Source: Natronobacterium gregoryi SP2
Lineage (GTDB): Archaea; Halobacteriota; Halobacteria; Halobacteriales; Natrialbaceae
NCBI RefSeq assembly: GCF_000230715.2
Contig: NC_019792.1
Location: 2,790,001-2,854,000 of the forward strand
Length of the DNA: 64,000 nucleotides
Direction: 5' to 3'
Below are positions 42,210-50,083 of this stretch, in pieces. The notes under the pieces are model-generated. The model searched no databases, was not told the origin of the DNA, and was given only the letters and a program-made list of their open reading frames with translations. Made by a program: the position numbers and the translations under genes. Each line of letters opens with the position of its first letter. Positions within the stretch are counted from its first letter, which is position 1.

Positions 42210-43586
42210 TCACTCCGAGGCCTCCTCCCTGGCGTCTAGTTTGGCTTTCTCGCGGGCGCTCGGGTTGACCGACGGCTTGAACGGTACCTCCGAGACCTTG
42301 GCGTAGACCGGCTCACCTGGCTCTTCGGCGTACTCGTCGGGCAGATGGACCTGGAACTCCGTCTCGATGTTGCCGTCGTAGACGGCCATCGGATCGCCGT
42401 CGAGTTTCTCGGCCGGGACGAACGCCAGCGCGAGGTTCGTCTCGAGTTCGGGGTTGTACCACGGCGAGGTGACGTAGCCACACTTCTCGCCGGTGTCGGG
42501 ATCGGAGACGAGCCAGAAGTCCGGCGCGTAGTCGCGCACCGGCTCGCCGGCCATCTTGAGGCCGACCATCTTGTGGACGAACGGGTAGTCGCCGTTCTCG
42601 ATCTGTTCTTGCTGGCGCTCGAGTTCTTCCTTGCCGACGTACGCTGTGTCTTTGTCGTCGGGAACCTGGTAGCTGAGGTTGACCTGGAACGGCGAGGTTT
42701 CGTGGTCCATGTCTTGGCCCCACGAGAGGATGCCGGCGGCGATCCGGCGGTGATGGGCCGGTGCGACCTGCATCCCGCCGTGATTCCGAACGGACTCGAG
42801 GACGGGGTCCCAGACGCGTTCGGCGTTCTTCGAAGCCTCCTTGACGTAGATTTCGAATCCTTTCTCGCCGGAGAAACCGGTCTGGCTCACGAGGACTGGC
42901 ACGTCGTTTATTTCGGCTTTCATCAGTCCGTAGTAGGGGATTTCCTCGACTTCTTCGCCGACGACTTCGACCATCACGTCGACGGATTTTGGTCCCTGGA
43001 CTTGCATCGGCGCGACGTCGATTTCGTCGATCTCGACGTCGAACTCTTTGCCGACGTTGACGCCCTGAAGCCACTGCATCAGTGTCGAGTCCGAAATCGA
43101 GAACCAGAACTCGTTCTCGTCCGGTCGCAACAGGACGGGATCGTTGAGGATGCCGCCGTCCTCGTTACAGAGGATGACGTACTTCCCGTGCATCGGTTCG
43201 ATCTCGGTCGCGTCGCGGGTGATGACGTAGTTGGTCAGCGCCTCGGCGTCGGGTCCTTTCACGCGAACCTGCCGTTCGACGGCGACATCCCACAGGGTGA
43301 CGTGATTGACCAGTGCGTCGTACTCCTCCATCATCCCACCTTCTTCGGGCTCTAGCATCCCGCGTGGGTGATAGATGCGGTTGTAGACCGTCGCTCGCCA
43401 CGCGTCGTTCTCGACAAACGACTTGTGGAAAAACGGTGACTTGCGAACCCGCGTCGAGACGAGCAGTTCGATCCCCGGATCGCCGGACTGTCGCAGGTTT
43501 CTCGGGAGCGTTCTGTCCGACTGGTCGACGCTCGGATAGTTCGGATGATCCGCTCGTTCCGTCTGTGGTGGCCCATTGCCAGACAT
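42210..43586 (-). CDS. DmdA/GcvT-like THF-dependent methyltransferase (demethylase)
   Basis: 458-residue aminomethyltransferase-fold protein, longer than GcvT or DmdA (about 370). The GcvT core is seen in LWDVAVERQVRVKGPDAEALTNYV, then PMQVQGPKSVDVMVEVVGE, VSQTGFSGEKGFEIYV and LSWGQDMDHETSPFQVNL; the C-terminal domain follows with YVTSPWYNPELETNLALAFV. These match DMSP demethylase DmdA-like proteins and other methyl-donor demethylases using THF. The substrate could be DMSP, betaine or a related compound; the sequence does not decide. The metF gene directly behind it and two BCCT transporters nearby support methyl transfer to THF. Confidence 0.78.
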   Translation of the reverse strand: MSGNGPPQTERADHPNYPSVDQSDRTLPRNLRQSGDPGIELLVSTRVRKSPFFHKSFVENDAWRATVYNRIYHPRGMLEPEEGGMMEEYDALVNHVTLWDVAVERQVRVKGPDAEALTNYVITRDATEIEPMHGKYVILCNEDGGILNDPVLLRPDENEFWFSISDSTLMQWLQGVNVGKEFDVEIDEIDVAPMQVQGPKSVDVMVEVVGEEVEEIPYYGLMKAEINDVPVLVSQTGFSGEKGFEIYVKEASKNAERVWDPVLESVRNHGGMQVAPAHHRRIAAGILSWGQDMDHETSPFQVNLSYQVPDDKDTAYVGKEELERQQEQIENGDYPFVHKMVGLKMAGEPVRDYAPDFWLVSDPDTGEKCGYVTSPWYNPELETNLALAFVPAEKLDGDPMAVYDGNIETEFQVHLPDEYAEEPGEPVYAKVSEVPFKPSVNPSAREKAKLDAREEASE

Positions 43587-43896
43587 TACCAGTCAGGTGT
43601 CCGGGAACGCCCATAAAAGTAGGAGTCCACCGAGAGCGGGTGGAAACGAATTCGGCCACAAAGACACGGTGTGGTCGTTTAGCGGCAGATTCCTGTCTCG
43701 GAACCACGACCGATCGCTCGACTATAGATGACAGTGAGCAGAAGTGTTGTGGGAGTCGTGATGGACGGGAAACAGGTGTAGCCCACTCGGTGGTCGGCAG
43801 TGATCATGCCCTTCCTGCGTGCGCTTTCGCAGTGCTTGAAATTGGCAAACAGTAGCTCGTAATTCTTAACTCACCCTGGTTCAAAGTCCAAACTGA

Positions 43897-44028
43897 ATGC
43901 GTACAGAAGCAGATTCCACCGATCGATCGAACGACGAATTCGTCAACTACATGCCAGCGATGCCGCCTCTCGAAGACGAACCCGGTCTCCTCGAGCGCGT
44001 CCTCGGTACGTTCCGCCGAGGCCGGTAG
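43897..44028 (+). CDS. Putative 43-residue small protein
   Basis: Short frame MRTEADSTDRSNDEF to ERVLGTFRRGR, with a composition (D, E, R) and third-position GC like real genes here. An ATTCTTAAC box lies about 27-35 bases upstream, which suits a leaderless small gene. No family is recognised and it is too short to be sure. It lies between the methyltransferase and a zinc-ribbon membrane protein. Confidence 0.4.
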   Translation: MRTEADSTDRSNDEFVNYMPAMPPLEDEPGLLERVLGTFRRGR

Positions 44029-44103
44029 CGACGCCGACAACCCGGCAGTTCGTTTCACGAAAGCGGCACACACCTTTTTGACAGTTCGTGACGACGGAAG
44101 CGT

Positions 44104-44409
44104 ATGCGCCCGTTCGACGGTGAAACGCCCCAGTGTAAACGCTGCGGGTACGAACTCGAGGGGGATGAGGTGGGCTGTCCGGGCTGTGGGTTCAACCCCC
44201 GGCAGATGGGGCTTCGCGTCTCTATGGCGTTTTTGCTGCTCGTCGTCGGCTCGATGACGGGCGTCATGTTCACGACGCTCGCCTGGCCGACGTCCGGACC
44301 GGTTCTCCTCGGAATTACCGCAGTTTCGTTCGGTCTTGCCGTCGTCACGTTCGTCGTTTCGTTTCTCGCGACACCGTCGCGTCTCGGCTCCGTCTTCGTC
44401 CGGTTTTGA
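44104..44409 (+). CDS. Zinc-ribbon membrane protein
   Basis: 101-residue protein: an N-terminal zinc ribbon (CKRCGYELEGDEVGCPGCG, residues 11-29) followed by two membrane helices (about 40-61 and 68-90). This design is common in haloarchaea, and its function is not known. A G-rich TATA-free upstream region gives no clear promoter. It precedes the BCCT transporter by about 260 bases on the same strand. Confidence 0.78.
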   Translation: MRPFDGETPQCKRCGYELEGDEVGCPGCGFNPRQMGLRVSMAFLLLVVGSMTGVMFTTLAWPTSGPVLLGITAVSFGLAVVTFVVSFLATPSRLGSVFVRF

Positions 44410-44496
44410 ACGTCCGCTCTCGCTGTGTGTCTCGCCTCTCGGGTCGCTCTTCGGTACCGATCGCTCTCGGTAAAATAATCAGTCTCTGTACCAAAA

Positions 44497-44504
44497 CTAT
44501 ATAC
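44497..44504 (+). promoter_or_regulatory. TATA-like box of the first BCCT gene
   Basis: ACTATATA lies about 165 bases before the transporter start. If used, the transcript would carry a leader of roughly 135-140 bases, unusual among the mostly leaderless genes here, and GGAGA at 44659-44663 would act as ribosome site. Confidence 0.45.
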
Positions 44505-44667
44505 GGAATTGCAAGGTACCGCAGAACTGTGGTTGGGAGGCGATGCCATTCGTGACATGTTTACATGAGGGGCTCTCGTAGGGGGAGGCTGGAGGGCGAA
44601 CCGACCGACCGGAGTGTCGAAAAAGGCTGGCCACGGATCGAAGGGAGACATCCACACGGAGAGAACC

Positions 44668-46467
44668 ATGGCAGATAAAAGCAAGCAAGGGATACAGGAA
44701 CAATTGTTCCACGCGGAGACGGATCGAGAACCGGGCGATAACAACTGGCAAGGGTTCGGATTCGACATCAACCCGCCCGTCTTCCTCATTGCGGGCGGCT
44801 TGATCGTCGTCTTCGTCGTCCTCTCGCTGGCGTTTCCGGACCAGGCTGGAGCGCTATACCAGGACACGCGAGTTGCGGTTTCTGACTACTTCGACTGGTT
44901 GTTCATCCTGGCCGCGAACATATTCATAGTTTTCATGATTTATCTCGCTATCAGTAAGTACGGTGTAATCCGACTCGGCGGCGTCGACGGAGAGAAAGAG
45001 TTCAGCGATATTTCCTGGATCGCAATGCTGTTTAGCGCGGGCATGGGAATCGGACTCATGTTTTTCGGTGTCGCCGAACCGGTCTTCCATCTCTTCGATC
45101 CACACCTCGGTGCCGAAGCTGGGACCGAAGGTGCCGGCGAAGTGGCGATGGCCGTCTCCCTGTTCCACTGGGGCTTTCACCCGTGGGCCATCTACGCACT
45201 GGTCGCTCTCGGGCTGGCGTTCTTCTCGTACAATCGCGGACTGCCGCTGACGTTCCGTTCGATCTTCTACCCGGTGCTCGGCGACCGAATCTACGGCTGG
45301 CCGGGACATATCATCGACATCTTCACCATCTTCGCGACACTGTTCGGGTTGGTCACATCCCTCGGACTCGGCGCGTTACAGATCAACGCCGGACTAACGT
45401 TCGTCGGCGACGAGGTCGGTGCGTTCCCTGCTGTCCCGGACGCAACCGGGGTAGCCGTCCTGATCATCGGCCTCGTCACGGGCCTTGCAGTTATCTCGGT
45501 TTATCTCGGCCTCGACAAAGGTATTCGACGTCTCAGTAACCTGAATCTCACGCTGATGATCGTTCTCCTGTTTTCGGTGTTCGTCCTCGGACCGACGCTT
45601 TTCATCCTCGGGGCGCTTCCACAGGGTATCGGCGCCTACATCGGTAACTTCTTCGAACTATCGTTCTTTGGCAACTCGTTCGACAACCACTACTTCCAGG
45701 GGTCGGAGTTCTACGGCCCCGGTGGCGAGGGTGAAGGCGCGTTCCTGGTCGACTGGACGGTCTTCTACTGGGCGTGGTGGATCTCCTGGTCGCCGTTCGT
45801 CGGGATGTTCATCGCACGCATCTCGAAAGGCCGAACCATTCGTGAATTCGTCGGTGGCGTCCTCCTGATCCCCGTCGTCTTCTCGTTTGCCTGGTTCGCA
45901 GCGATGGGTGGAACCGCACTCAACTTCGAGATGGCCGACGACACCGCCGGTGCAGTCAGCGGCCCGATGTTCGACGTCGGCGAAGAACTCGCGATGTTCG
46001 CGATGTTCGACCTGATGCCAGGGACAATCATCCTGTCCACGATCGCGATCATACTCGTCACGACGTTCTTCGTGACCTCCTCCGACTCGGGCTCACTCGT
46101 CCTCGAGCATCTAAGCACCGGCGGCAAACACGAGACGCCAGCCACCGGCCGCGTCTTCTGGGCGGCCTCCGAAGGACTCGTCGCAGCGGCGCTGTTGATC
46201 GCCGGCGGCGACGCCGCTGTCGAGGCACTGCAGGCAGCCGCTATCGCAAGCGGCCTCCCGTTTGCCGTCATCTTACTGTTCATGATCTACGCCGTGTTGC
46301 AGGGACTCCAGACGGAGTATGCGATCCTCGAGTCCGACGAGTTTGCCGAGGTTGTCGACGAACTCGAGGAAGACAACGACGTCGTCGTCACGACCCAGCG
46401 TGGCGACCTCGTGACAGAGGTCAAGACGAGAGGTGACAGGGTCGTCGACGTCGATGTCGGCGACTGA
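44668..46467 (+). CDS. BCCT family transporter (betaine/choline/carnitine type)
   Basis: Sodium- or proton-coupled uptake system for quaternary ammonium or sulfonium osmolytes, 599 residues with twelve membrane segments. Diagnostic stretches are MLFSAGMGIGLMFFGVAEPV, the aromatic box region TVFYWAWWISWSPFVGMFIA, and the cytoplasmic RISKGRTIREFVGG. The C-terminal 45 residues are acidic and soluble. MADKSKQGIQ at 44668 with GGAGA before it is chosen over an in-frame ATG 54 bases upstream. The substrate is betaine-like by family and by the demethylation genes around it; the exact compound is unknown. Confidence 0.93.
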   Translation: MADKSKQGIQEQLFHAETDREPGDNNWQGFGFDINPPVFLIAGGLIVVFVVLSLAFPDQAGALYQDTRVAVSDYFDWLFILAANIFIVFMIYLAISKYGVIRLGGVDGEKEFSDISWIAMLFSAGMGIGLMFFGVAEPVFHLFDPHLGAEAGTEGAGEVAMAVSLFHWGFHPWAIYALVALGLAFFSYNRGLPLTFRSIFYPVLGDRIYGWPGHIIDIFTIFATLFGLVTSLGLGALQINAGLTFVGDEVGAFPAVPDATGVAVLIIGLVTGLAVISVYLGLDKGIRRLSNLNLTLMIVLLFSVFVLGPTLFILGALPQGIGAYIGNFFELSFFGNSFDNHYFQGSEFYGPGGEGEGAFLVDWTVFYWAWWISWSPFVGMFIARISKGRTIREFVGGVLLIPVVFSFAWFAAMGGTALNFEMADDTAGAVSGPMFDVGEELAMFAMFDLMPGTIILSTIAIILVTTFFVTSSDSGSLVLEHLSTGGKHETPATGRVFWAASEGLVAAALLIAGGDAAVEALQAAAIASGLPFAVILLFMIYAVLQGLQTEYAILESDEFAEVVDELEEDNDVVVTTQRGDLVTEVKTRGDRVVDVDVGD

Positions 46468-46684
46468 ACGAGCTGTTGTACCTATTTTCACCGGGACGCG
46501 GTCGTGACGGAAATGCTATACAGCGGTCTACCGGTCGTTCGGTGACGACACTGTTCGGGAACCGACAGTCCGAGTCCGCGTTTCGATTTCGCACCGCCCA
46601 TCGGACGTCCTGTCACCGTTTTGCGTTCGGGACGTCGGGCGACGGTGAGGCTGGTCTCGGTTGTCGACTCGCGTGACGTGAGCG

Positions 46685-47119
46685 TTACACGTTCTTGGAC
46701 GACCGAACGACGGTGACGGGCTGTGAGCACATTCGGACGACGTTCTCGGCGTTGGAGCCGAGATACTTCTCGACCGTTCCACGGCCTCGTTCGGCGACGA
46801 CCACGTTGTCGATATCGGTCTCCTGTGCGTAGTCGACGATTTCCTGTGAGATGTTCCCCGTTTTGACCACACCGACGCCGTCTAGTCCTCGCTGTTTGGC
46901 CCGTTCGACGATGTCGGTGACGACTTCCTCTCCGAGCTGTCGGTACTCTTTCATCTCGTCGTCGCTTACGCCGATCGTGAGAATGTACGCCGCTTCAGTC
47001 TCGACGACGTAAATCACGTGAACCGTCGCCCCGAACACCTCTGCGAGGTCGAGTCCGTGCTCGACCGCTACTGACGCCTCGTCGCTCCCGTCCGTAGCGA
47101 TCAGGATGTTGTCTAGCAT
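46685..47119 (-). CDS. Single-domain universal stress protein
   Basis: 144-residue UspA-fold protein: NILIATDGSDEASVAVEHG at the start and the nucleotide motif region AERGRGTVEKYLGSNAENVV near the end. In BCCT-carrying archaea and bacteria, Usp genes beside transporters have been linked to their regulation. Its closest relative in the window is the Usp at 48043 (both share an AYILT or TYILTVG block). MLDNILIATDG at 47119 is chosen as the start. Confidence 0.9.
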   Translation of the reverse strand: MLDNILIATDGSDEASVAVEHGLDLAEVFGATVHVIYVVETEAAYILTIGVSDDEMKEYRQLGEEVVTDIVERAKQRGLDGVGVVKTGNISQEIVDYAQETDIDNVVVAERGRGTVEKYLGSNAENVVRMCSQPVTVVRSSKNV

Positions 47120-47194
47120 GTCCGTGAGCCCAGAAAAATATTCGAACGACGGTATCATATAGTTTGGGTGGCAGCGACGCTCGTTCCGTGTAGC

Positions 47195-47350
47195 TCACTC
47201 CGTGTTGCTCTCCCGGAAGTAGATCGCGAACGCGACGAACGTAAGCAGCGTTCCGGACAAAAAGTGATTCCCTGCCAAGAGAGCGGCGACACTCCCGACG
47301 GCAAACGCTACTGCGAGCACAGTGGCCCCGGTCGCGACGAGGTTCGACAT
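47195..47350 (-). CDS. Small 51-residue membrane protein
   Basis: Short frame from MSNLVATGATVLAVAF to a stop at 47195, with one or two hydrophobic segments and a charged end (YFRESNTE). A textbook CCATATATAAG box lies 25-35 bases before the start. Its position between two Usp genes beside the BCCT transporter suggests it belongs to this stress/osmolyte group. The function is unknown. Confidence 0.65.
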   Translation of the reverse strand: MSNLVATGATVLAVAFAVGSVAALLAGNHFLSGTLLTFVAFAIYFRESNTE

Positions 47351-47374
47351 GTTTCAGAAACGACGCCGATGGAA

Positions 47375-47385
47375 CTTATATATGG
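47375..47385 (-). promoter_or_regulatory. TATA box of the 51-residue membrane protein gene
   Basis: CCATATATAAG on the minus strand is 25-35 bases before the start codon. It is one of the clearest promoter sequences in the window. Confidence 0.6.
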
Positions 47386-47394
47386 TGCGAGGCG

Positions 47395-47418
47395 AAAACC
47401 CACGGCTTCAGCCTGGGG
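47395..47418 (-). terminator. Hairpin with T-tract between two small membrane genes
   Basis: On the minus strand CCCCAGGCT and AGCCGTGGG pair with one bulge around a two-base loop and are followed by TTTT. That resembles an intrinsic terminator ending the upstream transcript just before the next promoter. The same sequence also resembles end hairpins of IS200/IS605 elements, so it may be a captured element end. Confidence 0.45.
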
Positions 47419-47433
47419 AGCCCAAATGTATCG

Positions 47434-47604
47434 TCAGCTGATAGTTTCGGTCCACTCGGACGCTAGCCCGACACCACCGAGACTCGCTGCAACAGCACCG
47501 AGCACGACATTCAGAACGTCACCGCCGAGTGCTCCCGTCACCAGAAAAGCCGTGCCGCCGGTGAGCAAGAACAGCCGAACGATCGTTCGGCCACGCCAAT
47601 GCAT
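47434..47604 (-). CDS. Small 56-residue membrane protein
   Basis: Frame MHWRGRTIVRLFLLTGGTAF to TETIS with two hydrophobic segments separated by GGDVLNVV. It starts 33 bases after the stop of the 96-residue membrane protein on the same strand, so it is probably the second gene of that unit. No family recognised. Confidence 0.6.
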   Translation of the reverse strand: MHWRGRTIVRLFLLTGGTAFLVTGALGGDVLNVVLGAVAASLGGVGLASEWTETIS

Positions 47605-47637
47605 CCGCTTACACCCCCTCGGTCGCCCCGTTCGCTC

Positions 47638-47928
47638 TCACCACGGCCAGCCTTCCCACGGATCGTCGGCCTCTTCGCTGTCGACGCGCTGTAGGTTCGT
47701 CTCGTCCCTGTCGTATCCCAGCCACACTGCCAACAGCATCGAGACGAACACGAGATAGATCGGAAACAAAAGCGCCACGAGAACGACGGTAACTGGCTCG
47801 AGAAGCGAGAGTGCGCCCATCCAGTGGAGCGCGACGACCACCGAGAGCCCACCGATCACCGCGAGACGAAAGCCGCTCTCGAATAGTTGGTTCGCGATCG
47901 GTCCCGGAGAGACGCTCGAACGAGGCAT
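47638..47928 (-). CDS. Small 96-residue membrane protein
   Basis: Two predicted membrane helices (about 22-43 and 48-72), a proline-rich start (MPRSSVSPGPIANQLFESGF) and an acidic tail ending DDPWEGWPW. I recognise no family. Leading methionines further upstream would add 13-25 residues; the start at 47928 gives a clean N terminus. It is the first gene of a two-gene unit with the 56-residue membrane protein, between two Usp genes. Confidence 0.65.
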   Translation of the reverse strand: MPRSSVSPGPIANQLFESGFRLAVIGGLSVVVALHWMGALSLLEPVTVVLVALLFPIYLVFVSMLLAVWLGYDRDETNLQRVDSEEADDPWEGWPW

Positions 47929-48042
47929 ATCCGGGGTATGGAGCAGACTCGAATAAGCCATGTGATGTCGAGTCGCCGTGGCTGTGGGGCGTGGCACGAC
48001 CACCGCGTGGGAAGCATGTGAGCGGGGACATACCGGTCGGCG

Positions 48043-48468
48043 TCAACCCTCGACGACGACAGTCACCGCGTCGTCTACCCTTCGCATGACGTTTTCCGCA
48101 GTACTGCCAAGGTGTCTGTCGACCGCACCGTGGCCCTGTTTTCCCATGACGACGGCGTCGACGTCGTTGTCACTCGCGTACTCGGCGATCTCTTCGGACG
48201 GACGGCCAGTCTTGACGACACCGTTTGCCTCGAGTCCTCGTTCGACGGCTTCTTCAACGACCTCCGTAACGGTTTCGCGGCCGTACTCCTTGTACTGTTC
48301 CAGTTCGGCGTCCGAAAGACCGACCGTCAGAATGTAGGTTGCTTTGGTTTCGACCACGTACACGGCGTGTATCTTTGCAGTCGTTCGTTCGGCGACCTCG
48401 AGGCCGTAGTCGACACATCCCTGGGCTGCGTCGCTGCCGTCCGTCGCGATCAAAACGTTGTCGTACAT
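48043..48468 (-). CDS. Single-domain universal stress protein
   Basis: 141-residue UspA-fold protein beginning MYDNVLIATDGSDAAQGCVD, with GKQGHGAVDRHLGSTAENV near the end. Its TYILTVGLSDAELEQYKEYG block parallels the Usp at 46685, so they are probably duplicates flanking the small membrane proteins. It is divergent from the potassium channel; about 150 bases separate the two starts. Confidence 0.9.
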   Translation of the reverse strand: MYDNVLIATDGSDAAQGCVDYGLEVAERTTAKIHAVYVVETKATYILTVGLSDAELEQYKEYGRETVTEVVEEAVERGLEANGVVKTGRPSEEIAEYASDNDVDAVVMGKQGHGAVDRHLGSTAENVMRRVDDAVTVVVEG

Positions 48469-48590
48469 GTGCCCTCGTCCTCGGCTCGTGAGGAGTATCG
48501 ACGGGACAACACATAACCCTTACTTTTGTTACCATATAACATACCACTGCCGGTTGTCGAGCGGCGGCGCGGTTCCGCCTCCGCCAGTAG

Positions 48591-48597
48591 TTATATA
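48591..48597 (+). promoter_or_regulatory. TATA box of the potassium channel gene
   Basis: TTATATA lies 23-29 bases upstream of the GTG at 48620, supporting that non-ATG start on a leaderless mRNA. Confidence 0.55.
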
Positions 48598-48619
48598 GCT
48601 TGGGCTGGTACCGTCTCGG

Positions 48620-49840
48620 GTGGCAACCGACTCGCCAGACTCATCGGAGCCGGCGCTCGAGCGACTGTTTTATCACAGCGAGCGGATTCGGCTCGTCCAC
48701 TGGCAGGAGTTCTCCGGAGCGAAAACGGCCGTCGTACTGACCGGGTTCGTCGCCGTCCTCGCGTTCGTCACCGGCCTCTCGAATCTCAGCCGGCCGGCCG
48801 TAACGTACGACGGACCACTGGCGGCCTTGCTTCCGTGGGAACCGGGAGTCGTGCAGTTTACCGGCGTCTTGCTCGCGTTCGTTCTCGGCGCGCTCGTCAT
48901 CGGGCTACAACGACGCAAGCGATTGGCGTGGTACCTCGGGCTAGTCACACTCCCGCTCGCGACGGTGTTGCCACTGACGACGTTCCAGACGACGGACATT
49001 CCCCTCTTGCTCTCGGTGCTCGTGGCACTCCCGCTGTTGCTCGTCAACCGAGACGCGTTCGACCAGCGGATCGAACTCTCGTCGCTCCAGATCGCGTCAC
49101 TGTCCTCGATCGTCGGCGTCGTCCTGTACGGCACTATCGGCTCGTACGCCCTGCAAGACCAGTTCGCCGGACTCGAGACGTGGGGCGACTCGGTGTACTA
49201 CGTCGTCGTCACGATCGCAACCGTCGGTTACGGCGACATCACGCCGCTGACGACCGAAGCAAAGTGGTTCTCGCTCTCGGTTATCCTCTTCGGAACGGGG
49301 GCGTTCACCGTCGCGATCGGATCACTGATCGTCCCGGCAATCGAGAAACGGATGGCTACTGCGTTCGGAAACATGACACCGTCAGAACTCTCCCTCCTCG
49401 AGGACCACGTCCTGGTCCTCGGGCACAGCGACATCACGGAATCGGTACTCGACGAACTCGAGACGGAGATCGACGTCGTGATCGTCACTCGTGACGTCGA
49501 CGACGCCGCCGAACTGAACGACCGGGACGTCAACGTCCTCACCGACGATCCGACCCACGAAGAGACGTTACAGGACGCCAGGGTCGGCGACGCGTCGGGT
49601 GTCGTCGTCGCGACGCGGGACGACGCCAACGATGTCCTGGCCGTCCTCGCCGCACGAAAGGCGAACCCGGAGGTCCGCATCGTCGCCGCAGCAAACGACC
49701 GCCAGCACGTTGGCAAACTCGAGCAGGTCGGCGCCGACGAGGTGGTCAGTCCGACGGCGATCGGTGGCCGCCTCCTCGGCCGATCGGTTCTCGCGAACGA
49801 ATCCGCCGAGTCGCTGTTCGAAGACACGGACGACGCGTGA
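48620..49840 (+). CDS. RCK-type potassium channel
   Basis: 406-residue ion channel. The N-terminal membrane part (about 32-250) has several helices and a pore loop with the selectivity filter TVGYGD at residues 201-206. The C-terminal part from about 262 is a TrkA-N (RCK) Rossmann domain (LEDHVLVLGHSDITESVLDEL) that gates the pore by nucleotide or ion binding. Potassium is the main cytoplasmic osmolyte of haloarchaea, so it fits the osmolyte transporters on both sides. Translation starts at GTG 48620. Confidence 0.88.
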   Translation: MATDSPDSSEPALERLFYHSERIRLVHWQEFSGAKTAVVLTGFVAVLAFVTGLSNLSRPAVTYDGPLAALLPWEPGVVQFTGVLLAFVLGALVIGLQRRKRLAWYLGLVTLPLATVLPLTTFQTTDIPLLLSVLVALPLLLVNRDAFDQRIELSSLQIASLSSIVGVVLYGTIGSYALQDQFAGLETWGDSVYYVVVTIATVGYGDITPLTTEAKWFSLSVILFGTGAFTVAIGSLIVPAIEKRMATAFGNMTPSELSLLEDHVLVLGHSDITESVLDELETEIDVVIVTRDVDDAAELNDRDVNVLTDDPTHEETLQDARVGDASGVVVATRDDANDVLAVLAARKANPEVRIVAAANDRQHVGKLEQVGADEVVSPTAIGGRLLGRSVLANESAESLFEDTDDA

Positions 49841-50083
49841 GACGGACCGCTGTCGAACGAATTGGCGCGGTTACGACCAACCTTCGGTCGCGACGTCATT
49901 GACTTTCGACAGCCCGTCCGAGTCGCCGTCACGGTTTCCACGGAGCGAACCACGTTCTATCGAAATACAGACAGGACGTGTTCGGCGACGATCGAAGGCG
50001 AGGTCGACTTTCGTCCACCCGGAACCGGAATACCGCTTTCGGTGGTGGGGAACTGATTTAGGACCGGCTGTTGACCGGCCGAC
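49841..50083. other. 243-base gap without a gene
   Basis: Between the channel and the second BCCT gene there is no gene I can support and no known repeat. A GGAACCGGAATACC stretch near 50020-50033 is unremarkable. A promoter for the transporter should lie at its end, but no clear TATA box is seen; GATTTAGG at 50054-50061 is the best candidate. Confidence 0.3.

Noticed and set aside
43352-43576. Overlapping frames and long antisense frames throughout the window
   Set aside because: High GC in the third position gives long shadow frames; these are arginine/serine-rich and overlap genes with intact catalytic motifs.
47381-47430. AAAACCCACGGCTTCAGCCTGGGG as the end of another IS200/IS605 element
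   Set aside because: No tnpB sequence is near, and as a minus-strand hairpin with TTTT it is explained equally well as a terminator.
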